From assembly GCF_002929535.1 (NCBI RefSeq), contig NZ_PJJO01000060.1, positions 62,001 through 126,000 of the forward strand: DNA of 64,000 bases, given 5' to 3'. Below, one piece after another: positions 44,067 to 53,786 of this stretch. Source of the stretch: Cryobacterium sp. Y11 (GTDB lineage: Bacteria > Actinomycetota > Actinomycetes > Actinomycetales > Microbacteriaceae). A program made the translations under genes and the position numbers. Position 1 is the first letter of the stretch, and the number at the start of each line of letters is the position of its first letter. Below the pieces are notes generated by a model. The model ran no database searches. It was not told where the DNA came from and worked only from the letters and a program-made list of their open reading frames with translations.

Positions 44067-44565
44067 CAATAGTGGTCCTCGCCATAGGTGCTGCTGGAAC
44101 GCAACCATCCTCACGGTATTGCCGACCGAGGAATCATGTCAAGGTAAGCCTTTGGATTGATTCGCAGAAAAATTTGATTTCCGCCCGAATGCATGGCCAC
44201 CCCAGCCTTCGAGTAAAAAGCTTTTCATCAGGCTTTTAGCCGACCGACACTCGCGGTCGTCGTCCCAGGCGCGGTGCCCTCTGGCCGCGTTCTCTGATCG
44301 GCGCGACCGTACTGGCACCATGTTTCACTCGGATACTGCCGGCGGCTCCGTTTCGCGCGCGCTGAATTACCTCGCACAGGACGCTCAGGCGGGTAGCTAT
44401 GGAAAGGTCATGGCCGATACTCTCAGAGCATGGCGGCTGCCGGTCTGAAGCATTGTGGCTTTGTCCATCACCGAGGCTGACGGGTGGTTCGGTCACGAGC
44501 TAGTAGCGACTTCCCGGGGCTCGGCAGCGCATGGGCCTCGGAACAGCCCGGCTAGGCTGGCGCGT
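44067..44565. other. 499-bp gap with metP promoter
   Basis: On the minus strand TTGACA (complement of 44137-44142) with a box ATACCG or AATACC 16-17 bp downstream (about 44114-44120) is a good promoter for metP, about 50 bp before its start. An AT-rich block lies upstream. A plus-strand frame of about 40 codons near 44320-44447 and a minus-strand frame at 44236-44496 are not convincing genes. Confidence 0.5.
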
Positions 44566-45102
44566 ATGACTGTTGAGCGCGCCGCCCGAATCATTGCCCT
44601 GCCGAACACGCCGGCTCCGAGCATCGCCGATACCGCGTTCGTCGCTCCCGGCGCCGTGATCGTTGGCAATGTCACCCTGGCCGACCGGGCAAGCGTCTGG
44701 TACAACTCTGTGCTGCGCGCCGAGCTGGAGCCGATCACGATCGGGGCCGGTTCGAATCTACAAGACAACGTCTCCTGCCACGTCGACACCGACTTCCCAC
44801 TCACGCTCGGTACCGGCGTCTCGGTCGGGCACGGCGCGGTGCTGCACGGCTGCACGATTGAAGACAATGTGCTGGTCGGAATGGCGGCGACCATCCTGAA
44901 CGGCGCCGTCATCGGCACCGGCTCCCTCGTCGCCGCCGGAGCCGTCGTGCTCGGCGGCACCGTCGTACCACCGGGCTCGCTCGTGGCCGGCGTGCCAGCC
45001 AAGGTTCGCCGTGCGCTGACCGACGACGAGATCGACAGCATCCGTCACAATGCTCAGAACTATCTGGAGCACACCGAACTGCACCGCTCCGCGCTCGCCT
45101 AG
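44566..45102 (+). CDS. Gamma-class carbonic anhydrase-like protein
   Basis: Left-handed beta-helix protein of 178 residues, with hexapeptide-repeat (VGNVTLADRASVWYNSVLRAE) turns typical of the gamma-carbonic anhydrase/YrdA family. The three zinc ligands are visible as NVSCHVD, SVGHGAVLHGC and the following turn. Substrate could be CO2/bicarbonate, but many YrdA proteins are of unknown activity. ATG 44566 is used; a longer frame to 44455 is less likely. Confidence 0.88.
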   Translation: MTVERAARIIALPNTPAPSIADTAFVAPGAVIVGNVTLADRASVWYNSVLRAELEPITIGAGSNLQDNVSCHVDTDFPLTLGTGVSVGHGAVLHGCTIEDNVLVGMAATILNGAVIGTGSLVAAGAVVLGGTVVPPGSLVAGVPAKVRRALTDDEIDSIRHNAQNYLEHTELHRSALA

Positions 45103-45382
45103 CCCTGGGGCCGCAGACGTTCCTGGTCAGCCGAGCGAGTCATCCGCAGGGCTAATTCAGGACATCGACGGCACCTCGTGCCCCGTACGCGCGAATTGGT
45201 GCGGGTAGGCTCACGGCTGCGGAACGGATTTCCTGACTTAGCAACCAGAAACCTCGGGTCGTATTGCGGGCCGACCGTCACCTCAATACCGGTGGGGTCG
45301 TTCGTAACCGCGCAGATTCCCGTTCGTAGTCGAGGAGAGAGCGTGGGCTAATCGCGTCGAAATCTCCGCAGTTATGCCGGCG

Positions 45383-46270
45383 CTACGGCAGTAGGGACTG
45401 CTCTGCAGCCTTGACCACGTTGGAGAGCAGCATGGCGCGGGTCATCGGGCCGACGCCGCGCGGGTTCGGCGAGAGATGTCCGGCGACCGTGGCGACGTCG
45501 GGGTGCACATCTCCGGTCAGCCGCCCCTTGCCGGTCGTCGGGTCCTGCACGCGGGTGATTCCCACGTCGAGCACGGCGGCGCCCGGCTTGATCCAGTCGG
45601 CCTGAATCAGGTGCGGCACCCCAACAGCGGCCACGACGATATCGGCGCGGCGCACTTCGACGGCGAGGTCGACCGTGCGGGAGTGGGTCAGGGTGACGGT
45701 CGCATCGAGGCCCTTGCGGGTGAACAGCAGGCCGAGCGGGCGGCCGACGGTGAGGCCACGGCCGACCACGACGACCTTCTTGCCCACGATCGGCACGTCA
45801 TAGCGACGCAGCAACTCGACGATTCCGGCCGGGGTGCAGGGCAGCGGTGAGCGCAGTTCGCCCTCGATGCCGAGCACGAGACGGCCGAGGTTGGTCGGGT
45901 GCAGGCCGTCGGCATCCTTCGACGGGTCGATCAGTTCGAGCATCGCGTTCTCGTTGTGGCCAACCGGAAGCGGGAGCTGGATAATATAGCCGGTCACCTC
46001 ACGGTTGTTGTTGAGGTCGTTGATCGCGGCGCGCACGTCGGCGCTGGTGGCCGAGGCGGGCAGGTCGATGCGCAGCGATTCGATGCCGACCTCGGCACAG
46101 TCGCGGTGCTTGCCGGCGACGTAGGTCTCGGAGCCGGGGTCGTTGCCGACGAGCAGGGTCGCGAGGCCCGGCACGACGCCGTGCGCGCGCAGGGCAGCGA
46201 TGCGGCCGCGCAGTTCGCTCTTGATGTCGGACGCGGTCTTGACCCCGTCGAGTGTGATTGCCGTCATCAT
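45383..46270 (-). CDS. folD: Methylene-THF dehydrogenase/cyclohydrolase
   Basis: Bifunctional enzyme of 295 residues interconverting 5,10-methylene- and 10-formyl-THF with NADP. Motifs are [16 protein letters not shown] (catalytic Tyr/Lys), [16 protein letters not shown], the nucleotide loop [12 protein letters not shown] and the C-terminal [10 protein letters not shown]. It lies downstream of glyA, which supplies 5,10-methylene-THF; the gap holds a GGGCCC repeat. The 280-bp region downstream (45103-45382) shows no gene. Confidence 0.96.
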   Translation of the reverse strand: MMTAITLDGVKTASDIKSELRGRIAALRAHGVVPGLATLLVGNDPGSETYVAGKHRDCAEVGIESLRIDLPASATSADVRAAINDLNNNREVTGYIIQLPLPVGHNENAMLELIDPSKDADGLHPTNLGRLVLGIEGELRSPLPCTPAGIVELLRRYDVPIVGKKVVVVGRGLTVGRPLGLLFTRKGLDATVTLTHSRTVDLAVEVRRADIVVAAVGVPHLIQADWIKPGAAVLDVGITRVQDPTTGKGRLTGDVHPDVATVAGHLSPNPRGVGPMTRAMLLSNVVKAAEQSLLP

Positions 46271-46305
46271 GGTTCCCTACTGTTGTCGATCGGTTCAGTT
46301 CACTC

Positions 46306-46377
46306 GGACGGGGCCCAGGCCCGGGCCGCAGGCCCAGGTTATAACCCGGGCCCAGGGACGGGGCCCAGGCCCCGTCC
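46306..46377 (+). repeat. GGGCCC palindromic repeat, copy 5
   Basis: Positions 46331-46377 repeat the end of copy 2 almost exactly (GGCCCA, 10-nt core, CGGGCCC, AGGGACG, GGGCCC and GGCCCCGTCC). In the core hairpin a T-A pair of copy 2 is replaced by G-C, while a second pair becomes an A-C mismatch. GGACGGGGCCCAGGCC occurs twice (46306-46321 and 46356-46371). It lies between glyA and folD. Confidence 0.75.
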
Positions 46378-46501
46378 AGCAGTCATGACTGGTGCGTGCG
46401 CGGGTTAGGCGCAACCACGCGCGAACGGATGCCGCTGGCCGAGCCGGCTGGCGGCATCCGTTCTTGGCGTCGTTACGACGTACCGCCACTCGTGCAGGCT
46501 G

Positions 46502-47794
46502 CTACTGCTCCAGCCCGGAGTACAGCGGGAATGCCTGGGTGAGGGCGCCGACGCGGGTGCGGAGCGCTGCGATGTCGGCACCGGGCTTGAGGGCCTCGGC
46601 GATGACGTCGGCGACCTCGGTGAATTCCACGTCGCCAAAGCCGCGGGTGGCCAGGGCCGGCGTGCCGATGCGCAGGCCTGAGGTGACCATCGGCGGGCGC
46701 GGGTCGAACGGAACCGCGTTGCGGTTCACGGTGATGCCGACCTCGTGCAGGGCATCCTCGGCCTGTTGGCCGTTGATCTCGGAATGGCGCAGGTCGGCGA
46801 GCACGAGGTGCACGTCGGTTCCGCCGGTGAGCACGTCAATGCCGTGCTCGCGCGAGTCGTCAGCGGTCAGGCGGTCGGCGAGGATGCTGGCACCGCGCAG
46901 GGTACGCTCCTGACGTTCCTTGAACTCGGGCTCGCCGGCGAGCTTGAACGCGGTAGCCTTGGCGGCGATCACGTGCATCAACGGGCCGCCCTGCTGGCCG
47001 GGAAAGACGTTGGAGTTGAGCTTCTTGGCCAGGGCCATGTCGCGCGAGACGATGAAACCAGAGCGCGGGCCGGCCAGGGTCTTGTGCACGGTGCTCGACA
47101 CGACGTCGGCGTACGGCACGGGCGAGGGGTGGAGGCCTGCGGCGACGAGTCCGGCGAAGTGAGCCATGTCGACCCAGAGCAGCGCGCCGACCTCGTCGGC
47201 GATGGCACGGAAGGCTTCGAAGTCGAGGTGGCGAGGGTAGGCCGACCAGCCGGCGATGATGACCTTCGGCTTGTGCTCGATGGCCTTGTCACGCACGACG
47301 TTCATGTCGACTCGGAAGGTCTCGGGGTCGACGCCGTAGGCGACCGGGTTGTACAGCTTGCCCGAGAAGTTCAGCTTCATGCCATGGGTGAGGTGGCCGC
47401 CGTGGGACAGCTCGAGACCGAGGATGGTGTCGCCGGGGGTGGCAATGGCGGAGAGCACCGCGGCGTTCGCGGTAGCGCCGGAGTGCGGCTGCACGTTCGC
47501 GTATGCGGCTCCGAACAGGCTCTTGGCGCGGTCGATGGCGAGCTGCTCTGCGACGTCGACGTACTCGCAGCCGCCGTAGTAGCGGCGCCCCGGGTAGCCC
47601 TCGGCGTACTTATTGGTGAGCACGGAGCCCTGCGACTGCAGCACGGCGCGCGGAACAAAGTTCTCGCTCGCGATCATTTCGAGATAGTCGCGCTGGCGGC
47701 CGAGCTCCTGCTCCAGCACGGCGGCAATCTCGGGGTCAACAACCGCGAGCGGTTCGTTGAAGGTCGACTTCACAGTAGTAGCGGAATCAGGCAC
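46502..47794 (-). CDS. glyA: Serine hydroxymethyltransferase
   Basis: PLP enzyme of 430 residues converting serine and THF to glycine and 5,10-methylene-THF. Motifs: [32 protein letters not shown] and the PLP lysine in [15 protein letters not shown]. It starts with GTG 47794 behind AAGGAGA. A ZTP riboswitch lies directly upstream, and folD follows, forming a one-carbon unit. Confidence 0.97.
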   Translation of the reverse strand: MPDSATTVKSTFNEPLAVVDPEIAAVLEQELGRQRDYLEMIASENFVPRAVLQSQGSVLTNKYAEGYPGRRYYGGCEYVDVAEQLAIDRAKSLFGAAYANVQPHSGATANAAVLSAIATPGDTILGLELSHGGHLTHGMKLNFSGKLYNPVAYGVDPETFRVDMNVVRDKAIEHKPKVIIAGWSAYPRHLDFEAFRAIADEVGALLWVDMAHFAGLVAAGLHPSPVPYADVVSSTVHKTLAGPRSGFIVSRDMALAKKLNSNVFPGQQGGPLMHVIAAKATAFKLAGEPEFKERQERTLRGASILADRLTADDSREHGIDVLTGGTDVHLVLADLRHSEINGQQAEDALHEVGITVNRNAVPFDPRPPMVTSGLRIGTPALATRGFGDVEFTEVADVIAEALKPGADIAALRTRVGALTQAFPLYSGLEQ

Positions 47795-47814
47795 GGAGTT
47801 CTCCTTATGTTTGG

Positions 47815-47905
47815 ATGTTGCGGCCCAGGCGTGCGGCCACTAACCGTGTCAGTCGCTCCCCGATGGTGACCCATCTTCGTGCTACGCCAGTTGCGACTCG
47901 ATCAG
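47815..47905 (-). promoter_or_regulatory. ZTP riboswitch (pfl motif) before glyA
   Basis: The minus-strand leader contains all hallmarks of the ZTP/ZMP riboswitch. ACTGGCG follows the P1 strand (GAGTCGC); GATGG-GTCA-CCATC forms P2; CGGGGAGCGACT closes P1; and GCCGCACGCCTGGGC is the conserved 3' domain (complement of 47823-47837). The ligand, ZTP, signals shortage of 10-formyl-THF, which fits glyA-folD. Downstream GGAG-AA-CTCC at the ribosome-binding site could form the translational switch. Confidence 0.92.
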
Positions 47906-48081
47906 CCTATCAGCGGATGCCGGCGCCCGCTTCTATTTAGACCGTGCCCAGCCCCGTCGTGGTCAGCGAGTCCGTCAATATGAGCGTCACCGTAGTCGTC
48001 CAAATCCAGCAGCTCACTGAGCATGACCGAAACCGTCGTGGACATGCTGGCGTAGAACACGATCCCATCGCGACGGTATTC
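47902..48081 (-). pseudogene. Possible C-terminal fragment of an ArsR-family metalloregulator
   Basis: The minus-strand frame reads EYRRDGIVFYASMSTTVSV, then MLSELLDLDDYGDAHIDGL and ADHDGAGHG. This resembles the wing and last helix of ArsR/SmtB regulators followed by a His/Asp-rich metal-binding tail. The N-terminal helix-turn-helix and a start are missing. The fragment ends at the edge of the ZTP riboswitch. The assignment is tentative. Confidence 0.35.
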
Positions 48082-48338
48082 GTGCTGATGACCCCTTACC
48101 TTGTGTTAATCCTGCGATTCACAGGCCGAAATCTGCCGCAAATCCTGAGCCTGGTCTGGCACGCTCAAATGGTGGCGTCGACCCGGTGCTGCAGACAGTC
48201 AGGAATGCTTGCGATGACGAATCTTCGCAGTTGAAATAAATTCGCTTCTGGCGACAGTACCCGTCCTGGAACATTTTACGGATCCGCCTTTCTGAGTGGA
48301 CCTCACGCCGTTGCCCGATCTCATATCCTGGAGTGTTC
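47906..48338. other. 433-bp gap between riboswitch and glycosyltransferase
   Basis: Apart from the ArsR-like fragment I see no gene. The promoter of the glycosyltransferase gene must be here (AT-richer stretch near 48225-48295), as must the glyA promoter on the other strand, but neither could be assigned. Confidence 0.6.
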
Positions 48339-50696
48339 TTGCGTAAGCCCAACAATTTCGCTACCCGCAAACGTCAATTGGGGTCGGAAAAATCAACGAC
48401 CCCCTTACCCAGTGTGCATCCGCGCCCCAGCGACGGGAAACTACTCCGGGGACGCCTCGGCATTCTCGCCACGATCATTTTCTGGGCGGTATACGTCATC
48501 TACACGGTGGTGCGCGAGTTTCTCAACTCGGGCACGGCCGGTTTTCGCTTCACCACCGAAGCCCTCGCTTACGTGGTGATCGTGACCGTTCTCATGTTCT
48601 CGGCGCTCATGTATCTCATCTCACGGCAGGGCGCTCTGCAGCGGTTTCAACATCACCAACGAGTGCCACGCGGCGTTCTGGACGACCATTTTACCGAGGC
48701 CCACAGCGCACTGACCGTTCTCGTACCGTCCTATGCCGAGGAACCATCGGTCATACGTGCAACTCTCTGGTCGGCGGCACTTCAGGAATACCCCACGATT
48801 CGACTCGTACTGCTCATTGACGACGATCCTCACCCCGCTGACCCTGCAGTGCAGCGTCGGCTGGACGAGACACGCGGAATCGCCAACGAGATCAATGACG
48901 CATTGGCAGAACCAAGTCGACGTTTTAGCGACGCTCTGCAACTGTTCGCACTCGAGCTCGACGACGCGCCCGGCGTGACCGGCGACGCCGTGAGACGGCT
49001 GTCCGCCCACTACCGATGGGCTGCACGCTGGCTGGAAACCCACACCACCGCGGATGGCGCCAGGGATCACATGGAGAAGTTCTTCGTCGACGAGGTGCTC
49101 GGCGGACTCGCGAGCGATTTTGGACTCATCAGTTCGGCGCTCGACGCTGCCGCTTGGGAAGACCTGGCGCCGTCACCGAAACGCATGATGGAGCTTCATC
49201 GTCGTCTCGTCTGGACGTTCACGGCTACTGTCGACACCTTTGAGCGCAAGCAGTTCTCATCGCTCTCGCACGAGGCCAACAAGGCTATGAACCTCAATGC
49301 TTATATAGGGCTCATGGGTGGCAACTATCGGCGCGAGGAGGAGCCCAACGGCAGCATACTCTGGCCGGTCCAGGACGAGTCCGAAGCTGACTTCATCGTG
49401 CCCGATGCTGTCTACCTGCTCACGCTCGATGCCGACTCGGTACTGCTGCGCGATTACTGCCTGCGGCTGGTCTACTTTTTGGAACAGTCAGAAAACTCTC
49501 GCGTGGCCGTCACCCAAACGCCCTACTCATCATTTAGGGGTGCACCGACTCGACTCGAACGGTTGGCCGGCGCCACGACCGACATTCAGCACATTCTCCA
49601 CCAGGGAATGTCGCACTTCGGAGCGGCCTTCTGGGTCGGCGCCAATGCCGTCATTCGCAAACGCGCCCTAGAAGACATCGTTGAGGTCGAAACAGTCGGC
49701 GGCTTTGAAGTGCGACGCTACGTGCAGGACCGCACGGTCATTGAAGACACCGAGTCGAGCATCGACCTCGGCGTGCACGGCTGGACCCTGGTCAACTACC
49801 CGGAACGATTGAGCTACAGTGCCACTCCCCCGGACTTCGGATCGCTCATCGTGCAACGCCGGCGATGGGCGAACGGGGGTCTGCTCATCCTTCCGAAATT
49901 TTTGACGCAGGTGCGTGCCCGGCGTGGAACCGACAATCCGGTGACATTTCTGGAGCTGTGCCTTCGGCTGAACTACATCAGCTCGATCGCTTGGGCCAAT
50001 GTCGGGCTGCTGTTCCTGCTCGTTTACCCCTATGACAGCCGCCTACTGAGCCCAATCGTGCTGCTGGCATCGTTGCCGTATTTTCTGCTGATGGGCAGCG
50101 ACCTGCGCTACAACGGCTACAAATTCTCAGACGTTCTGCGTATATACGGACTCAACCTCATTCTCTTGCCGGTGAACCTGGCCGGAGTGCTCAAATCTCT
50201 GCAACAGGCGATCACCGGAAAGAAGATTCCTTTCGCCCGAACACCCAAGGTGAAGAGCCGCACGTCAGCACCCCTACTGTTCATTCTGGCGCCCTACGCG
50301 ATCGTCGCGTTTTCTGCTTTCACCGTGTGGCGTAACATCTCAGCGGAGAGCTGGGGCAACGCCCTCTTCGCCGCTGTCAACACGGTGCTTGCTCTCACCA
50401 CGATCCTTACCACCATCGGAATTTGGAACTCAATCGTTGACGTCTGGCTCGGCCTCACCAACTGGTTGTGGATTGAGAGAAAGCCCGGTCGCGATTTCGT
50501 TCCGGCCCTCGCGACACCGCCGAGCCCGTCGCTCAATTGGCGTTCCGTGCTCTATCACGGTGGAATATCCGACTACCCACAACTCACCACACCCGTACCC
50601 AAGAGTGGCGAAGTAGTTCGCTGGTCAAACGAAAAGGACTTTCCCGTGTCATCAACCAGTCGCGAATTACACTCCCGCGCCAAGGAACTTTCATGA
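48339..50696 (+). CDS. Membrane-bound processive family 2 glycosyltransferase (cellulose-synthase-like)
   Basis: Integral membrane GT2 of about 785 residues. Two N-terminal helices (TIIFWAVYVIYTVVREF, ALAYVVIVTVLMFSALMYL) precede a large cytoplasmic catalytic domain with the D,D,D,QxxRW signature: LLIDDDP near 158, TLDADS near 362, IEDTESS near 468 and QRRRWANGG near 506. About six further helices follow. This is the layout of enzymes that build and export beta-linked polysaccharides. The start is probably TTG 48339, 5 bp after GGAG; GTG 48333 is an alternative. It overlaps the GH18-like gene by ATGA. The polymer is unknown. Confidence 0.87.
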   Translation: MRKPNNFATRKRQLGSEKSTTPLPSVHPRPSDGKLLRGRLGILATIIFWAVYVIYTVVREFLNSGTAGFRFTTEALAYVVIVTVLMFSALMYLISRQGALQRFQHHQRVPRGVLDDHFTEAHSALTVLVPSYAEEPSVIRATLWSAALQEYPTIRLVLLIDDDPHPADPAVQRRLDETRGIANEINDALAEPSRRFSDALQLFALELDDAPGVTGDAVRRLSAHYRWAARWLETHTTADGARDHMEKFFVDEVLGGLASDFGLISSALDAAAWEDLAPSPKRMMELHRRLVWTFTATVDTFERKQFSSLSHEANKAMNLNAYIGLMGGNYRREEEPNGSILWPVQDESEADFIVPDAVYLLTLDADSVLLRDYCLRLVYFLEQSENSRVAVTQTPYSSFRGAPTRLERLAGATTDIQHILHQGMSHFGAAFWVGANAVIRKRALEDIVEVETVGGFEVRRYVQDRTVIEDTESSIDLGVHGWTLVNYPERLSYSATPPDFGSLIVQRRRWANGGLLILPKFLTQVRARRGTDNPVTFLELCLRLNYISSIAWANVGLLFLLVYPYDSRLLSPIVLLASLPYFLLMGSDLRYNGYKFSDVLRIYGLNLILLPVNLAGVLKSLQQAITGKKIPFARTPKVKSRTSAPLLFILAPYAIVAFSAFTVWRNISAESWGNALFAAVNTVLALTTILTTIGIWNSIVDVWLGLTNWLWIERKPGRDFVPALATPPSPSLNWRSVLYHGGISDYPQLTTPVPKSGEVVRWSNEKDFPVSSTSRELHSRAKELS

Positions 50697-52294
50697 CCAC
50701 GGAGATGGTGCCCGTGCCCGTCTACGTTCGACCGACCAGGCGGCTGGGATTCTGGCGAATGACCTTGGCCGTCTTCGTCGTGCTCAGCCTTACCGCGGGC
50801 AGCTTCGCGGGCTGGCAGTGGTGGGCATCTTCTCGCGCGGTCGCCGCCTATGATCCGTGGTTTGCCAGCTATGTTGACGTGACCGCGACACCGAGCTATG
50901 CGTTCGAGTCGCCGACCACGACCTCACGGGAGAACGTTGTGCTCTCGTTCATCGTGGCCGCCACGGATGACCCCTGCGAACCGACCTGGGGCACGGCGTA
51001 TTCGCTGGACGAGGCATCCGCTTCTCTCGATTTGGATCGTCGACTTGCTCGCCTCAGTCAGCTGGGGGGCCATGCCACGATTTCGTTCGGTGGCGCTATT
51101 AACGATGAGCTGGCCACCGGCTGCACCAATGCCAGCAAACTCGCCCGGGCATACAGCACGGTCATTGACCGGTATCAGACGTCGCACATCGACCTCGACA
51201 TTGAGAATACGGCGTTGTCGGATTCAGCCGCCGGTGAACGACGCGCCGCCGCGATCAAGACAGTGCAGGATAAGCAGGAAGCTGCTGGCACACCCTTGGT
51301 GGTCTGGCTGACCCTTCCCGTGGCCCCGCACGGACTTACCGACGATGGTCAGCGGGCCGTCGAGCAACTTCTTGCCGCTGGTGTCGACCTCGCCGGTGTC
51401 AACGTCATGACCATGGAATATGGCGAAAGCAAGAAACCAACTGCGTCAATGGCGGATGCATCGATCGACGCTTTGAACGCCACTCACGCTCAGCTCGGTG
51501 TGCTGAACTCGGCCGCTGGCATCGAGATGACCGATGCCGATCTCTGGTCACGTATCGGTGCGACACCGATGATCGGACAGAATGGAACGGTTGACGAGGT
51601 CTTCGGCTTAGCCGATGCGCGCATACTGAACGCTTTTGCACAAGACAAACAACTCGGCCGCATGTCGATGTGGTCGCTCAACCGGGATCGCACCTGCAGC
51701 CCGAACTATGTGGACGTGAAGCAGGTGTCGGACGCCTGCAGCGGGGTCGAACAGGGCGACCAGACCTTCTCGGACATTCTTGGCGCCAAGTTCACGGCCG
51801 TTGCCGGCAGTGCGCCGCCCCTCACGGGCGCAGCAGCGGCTACGCCCACGCCTCAGCCAACGACGGCGCCGGTGGACTTCATCGAGGACAACCCGCTGAC
51901 CAGCCCGTATCCGATCTGGTCGGTCGACACAATTTATCCCAAGAACACCAAAATTGTGCGCAACAGCAACGTCTACGAGACCAAATGGTGGAGCCAGGGC
52001 GATATTCCCGACAACGCTGCACTGCAGGCATTCGAAACTCCGTGGGAGCTGGTAGGCCCGGTGCTGGCTACCGATACACCGCAGGTACAGATCCTTCTCC
52101 CGGAGGGCAGCTACGCTAACTGGTCCCCGACCGAAATCTATGAGGCTAGCGCGCGCGTGCTATTGGCCGGCGTGCCCTACCAGTCGAAGTGGTGGAATCA
52201 GGCCGCCAGCCCGAGCGCCACCGCGCTCAATGGGGAAACCGGCCCGTGGCGCCTGCTGACGGCTATCGAGGTGACGGAGCGGCTCGAGCAATAG
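50693..52294 (+). CDS. Membrane-anchored GH18-like protein with two CBM5/12 modules
   Basis: Secreted or anchored protein of 533 residues. One N-terminal transmembrane segment (MTLAVFVVLSLTAGSFAGW) precedes a GH18-like barrel with the DxDxE catalytic motif as HIDLDIEN (Asp167, Asp169, Glu171). After a Pro/Thr linker come two chitin/cellulose-binding modules of CBM5/12 type (from about residues 409 and 476), each with paired tryptophans (ETKWWSQGDIP, QSKWWNQAASP). It is translationally coupled to the glycosyltransferase, so it may cut, edit or bind the polymer that enzyme makes. The barrel is divergent, so chitinase activity is not certain. Confidence 0.83.
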   Translation: MTTEMVPVPVYVRPTRRLGFWRMTLAVFVVLSLTAGSFAGWQWWASSRAVAAYDPWFASYVDVTATPSYAFESPTTTSRENVVLSFIVAATDDPCEPTWGTAYSLDEASASLDLDRRLARLSQLGGHATISFGGAINDELATGCTNASKLARAYSTVIDRYQTSHIDLDIENTALSDSAAGERRAAAIKTVQDKQEAAGTPLVVWLTLPVAPHGLTDDGQRAVEQLLAAGVDLAGVNVMTMEYGESKKPTASMADASIDALNATHAQLGVLNSAAGIEMTDADLWSRIGATPMIGQNGTVDEVFGLADARILNAFAQDKQLGRMSMWSLNRDRTCSPNYVDVKQVSDACSGVEQGDQTFSDILGAKFTAVAGSAPPLTGAAAATPTPQPTTAPVDFIEDNPLTSPYPIWSVDTIYPKNTKIVRNSNVYETKWWSQGDIPDNAALQAFETPWELVGPVLATDTPQVQILLPEGSYANWSPTEIYEASARVLLAGVPYQSKWWNQAASPSATALNGETGPWRLLTAIEVTERLEQ

Positions 52295-52301
52295 GCATGG
52301 G

Positions 52302-52353
52302 GCTTCCGGCGACGTCGGAGCAGGGCGTATTCCCAGCCGGCGTCGCCGGAAGC
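52302..52353 (+). terminator. Hairpin after the GH18-like gene
   Basis: GCTTCCGGCGACG-type arms (52302-52318 and 52337-52353) pair over 17 bp with one G-T pair. There is no T-run. It marks the end of the glycosyltransferase-GH18 operon. Confidence 0.65.
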
Positions 52354-52502
52354 AACCATCTCAGCGAGAAAACCGTCAAAAAATGGCCCCAGTGACTCCA
52401 GACAGCTCGACATCGCGCATCCTCAGAATTAATTAGCAGCCCGCGCGGCAAGTACCGCACTTTTTCCCTAGTTCTGCGCCCACAGATCGTTACACTTCGA
52501 TC

Positions 52503-53786
52503 ATGGGGCAAATGGGCATGTCGCGACATCACGAGGGCTATGCCCGAGCTCTGCTGGAGTTTCAGATAGTGGTGTTGGGCGCGCTGCTGGTCGTCGGCAC
52601 GGCGGTCGTGCTCACCCGCCACGCTACCCTCGACCTCTTCATCTACGCCTCCGGTGCCGGGCTCATCGTGCTGGTCACCGCAGCGACGATATTTTGGCGC
52701 CAGAACGCCCAGTTGCAGAGACTTTCACTGGTGCTGCCTCTGATAGACATTGTGGGCATTCGCTTGACCGCTTTCGCCGATCACACCGCGCAATCGGGCG
52801 GCGCGCTGCTGCTCATTCTGCCCATCGTCTGGATCGCCTACAGTTTCGGATACCGGGGCTTCGTGATCTGCCTGGCACTCGTGGCGGTGACAAGCCCGAG
52901 CAGTTTCTACGCGCGCTACGCCGACTTCACCAGCGACGACTTCACCAGACTCGTGGCTTTTCCGCTGACCCTGACTATTTTGGCGGCGGCTGCGGGGGTG
53001 GCGGGCGTGCGCATCCGCCGAAAAAGGGTGCAGCTGGCCGCGCAGACCGCACTGACCGAACAGGCGGTACGGGCCCGCGACGACCTGATAGACGCCGTCA
53101 CCCACGAACTGCGCACTCCCCTCACGTCAATTCTGGGCAATGCGGAGCTGGTAGTGCACGCAAGCGGGCAGGCGCAAACGGTGGAGCGGCGGGCCGGGGT
53201 GATCGTGCGCAACGCCGAGCAGATGGAGAGAATTCTGGCCGATCTGTTACTGGCGCGCAGCACGGGCACCGCGCTGCTCGGGCTGCAGAGCGCAGCCACC
53301 GACGTTCGGGTGCTGATCGACCATTCCCTGGCAGCAAGCCGTGCCGCCGCCGATGCGCGGCAGGTCACCATTAACGTCATCGCGGCCGACCAAGCCTGGG
53401 CCGAGGTCGACCCGAACCGCATTCGGCAGGTGCTCGACAATCTGCTCACCAACGCCATCAAGTACAACCACGTCGGTGGCACGGTGACCGTGAGCGAAAC
53501 GCGCACCATTGACACGATAACGATTGCCGTAACTGACAGCGGATGCGGCATCGCCGATGCGGAACGCGAGCAGGTATTCGAGCCGTACTATCGCACCGAG
53601 TCGGCGCGGCGCTCGACCCAGATGGGCAGCGGGCTGGGGCTCGGCATCAGTCGCGACATTGCGCGCCGGCACGGCGGCGAGCTGCGCTTAGCACACTCGT
53701 CGGCCGCTGGCAGCCGGTTTGAGCTCACGTTGCCACTCGCGGCGGTGCCCGTTCCGGCCAGTGCTGGTGCTGGTGCGCGGATATGA
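52503..53786 (+). CDS. Membrane sensor histidine kinase
   Basis: Kinase of 427 residues with five or six N-terminal transmembrane helices and no large extracellular domain. HisKA has His201 in THELRTPLTS; the ATPase domain shows NLLTNAIKYN, DSGCGIADAE, FEPYYRTE and GSGLGLGIS. Its stop overlaps the response regulator as ATGA. TACACT at 52491-52496 lies 6 bp before ATG 52503 and there is no ribosome-binding site, so the mRNA may be leaderless. The stimulus is unknown; the operon upstream is a possible target. Confidence 0.9.
   Translation: MGQMGMSRHHEGYARALLEFQIVVLGALLVVGTAVVLTRHATLDLFIYASGAGLIVLVTAATIFWRQNAQLQRLSLVLPLIDIVGIRLTAFADHTAQSGGALLLILPIVWIAYSFGYRGFVICLALVAVTSPSSFYARYADFTSDDFTRLVAFPLTLTILAAAAGVAGVRIRRKRVQLAAQTALTEQAVRARDDLIDAVTHELRTPLTSILGNAELVVHASGQAQTVERRAGVIVRNAEQMERILADLLLARSTGTALLGLQSAATDVRVLIDHSLAASRAAADARQVTINVIAADQAWAEVDPNRIRQVLDNLLTNAIKYNHVGGTVTVSETRTIDTITIAVTDSGCGIADAEREQVFEPYYRTESARRSTQMGSGLGLGISRDIARRHGGELRLAHSSAAGSRFELTLPLAAVPVPASAGAGARI

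Noticed and set aside
44236..44496. 86-codon minus-strand frame between metP and the carbonic anhydrase gene
   Set aside because: No recognisable domain, no ribosome-binding site and a composition like non-coding sequence. A 42-codon plus-strand frame near 44320 was rejected for the same reason.
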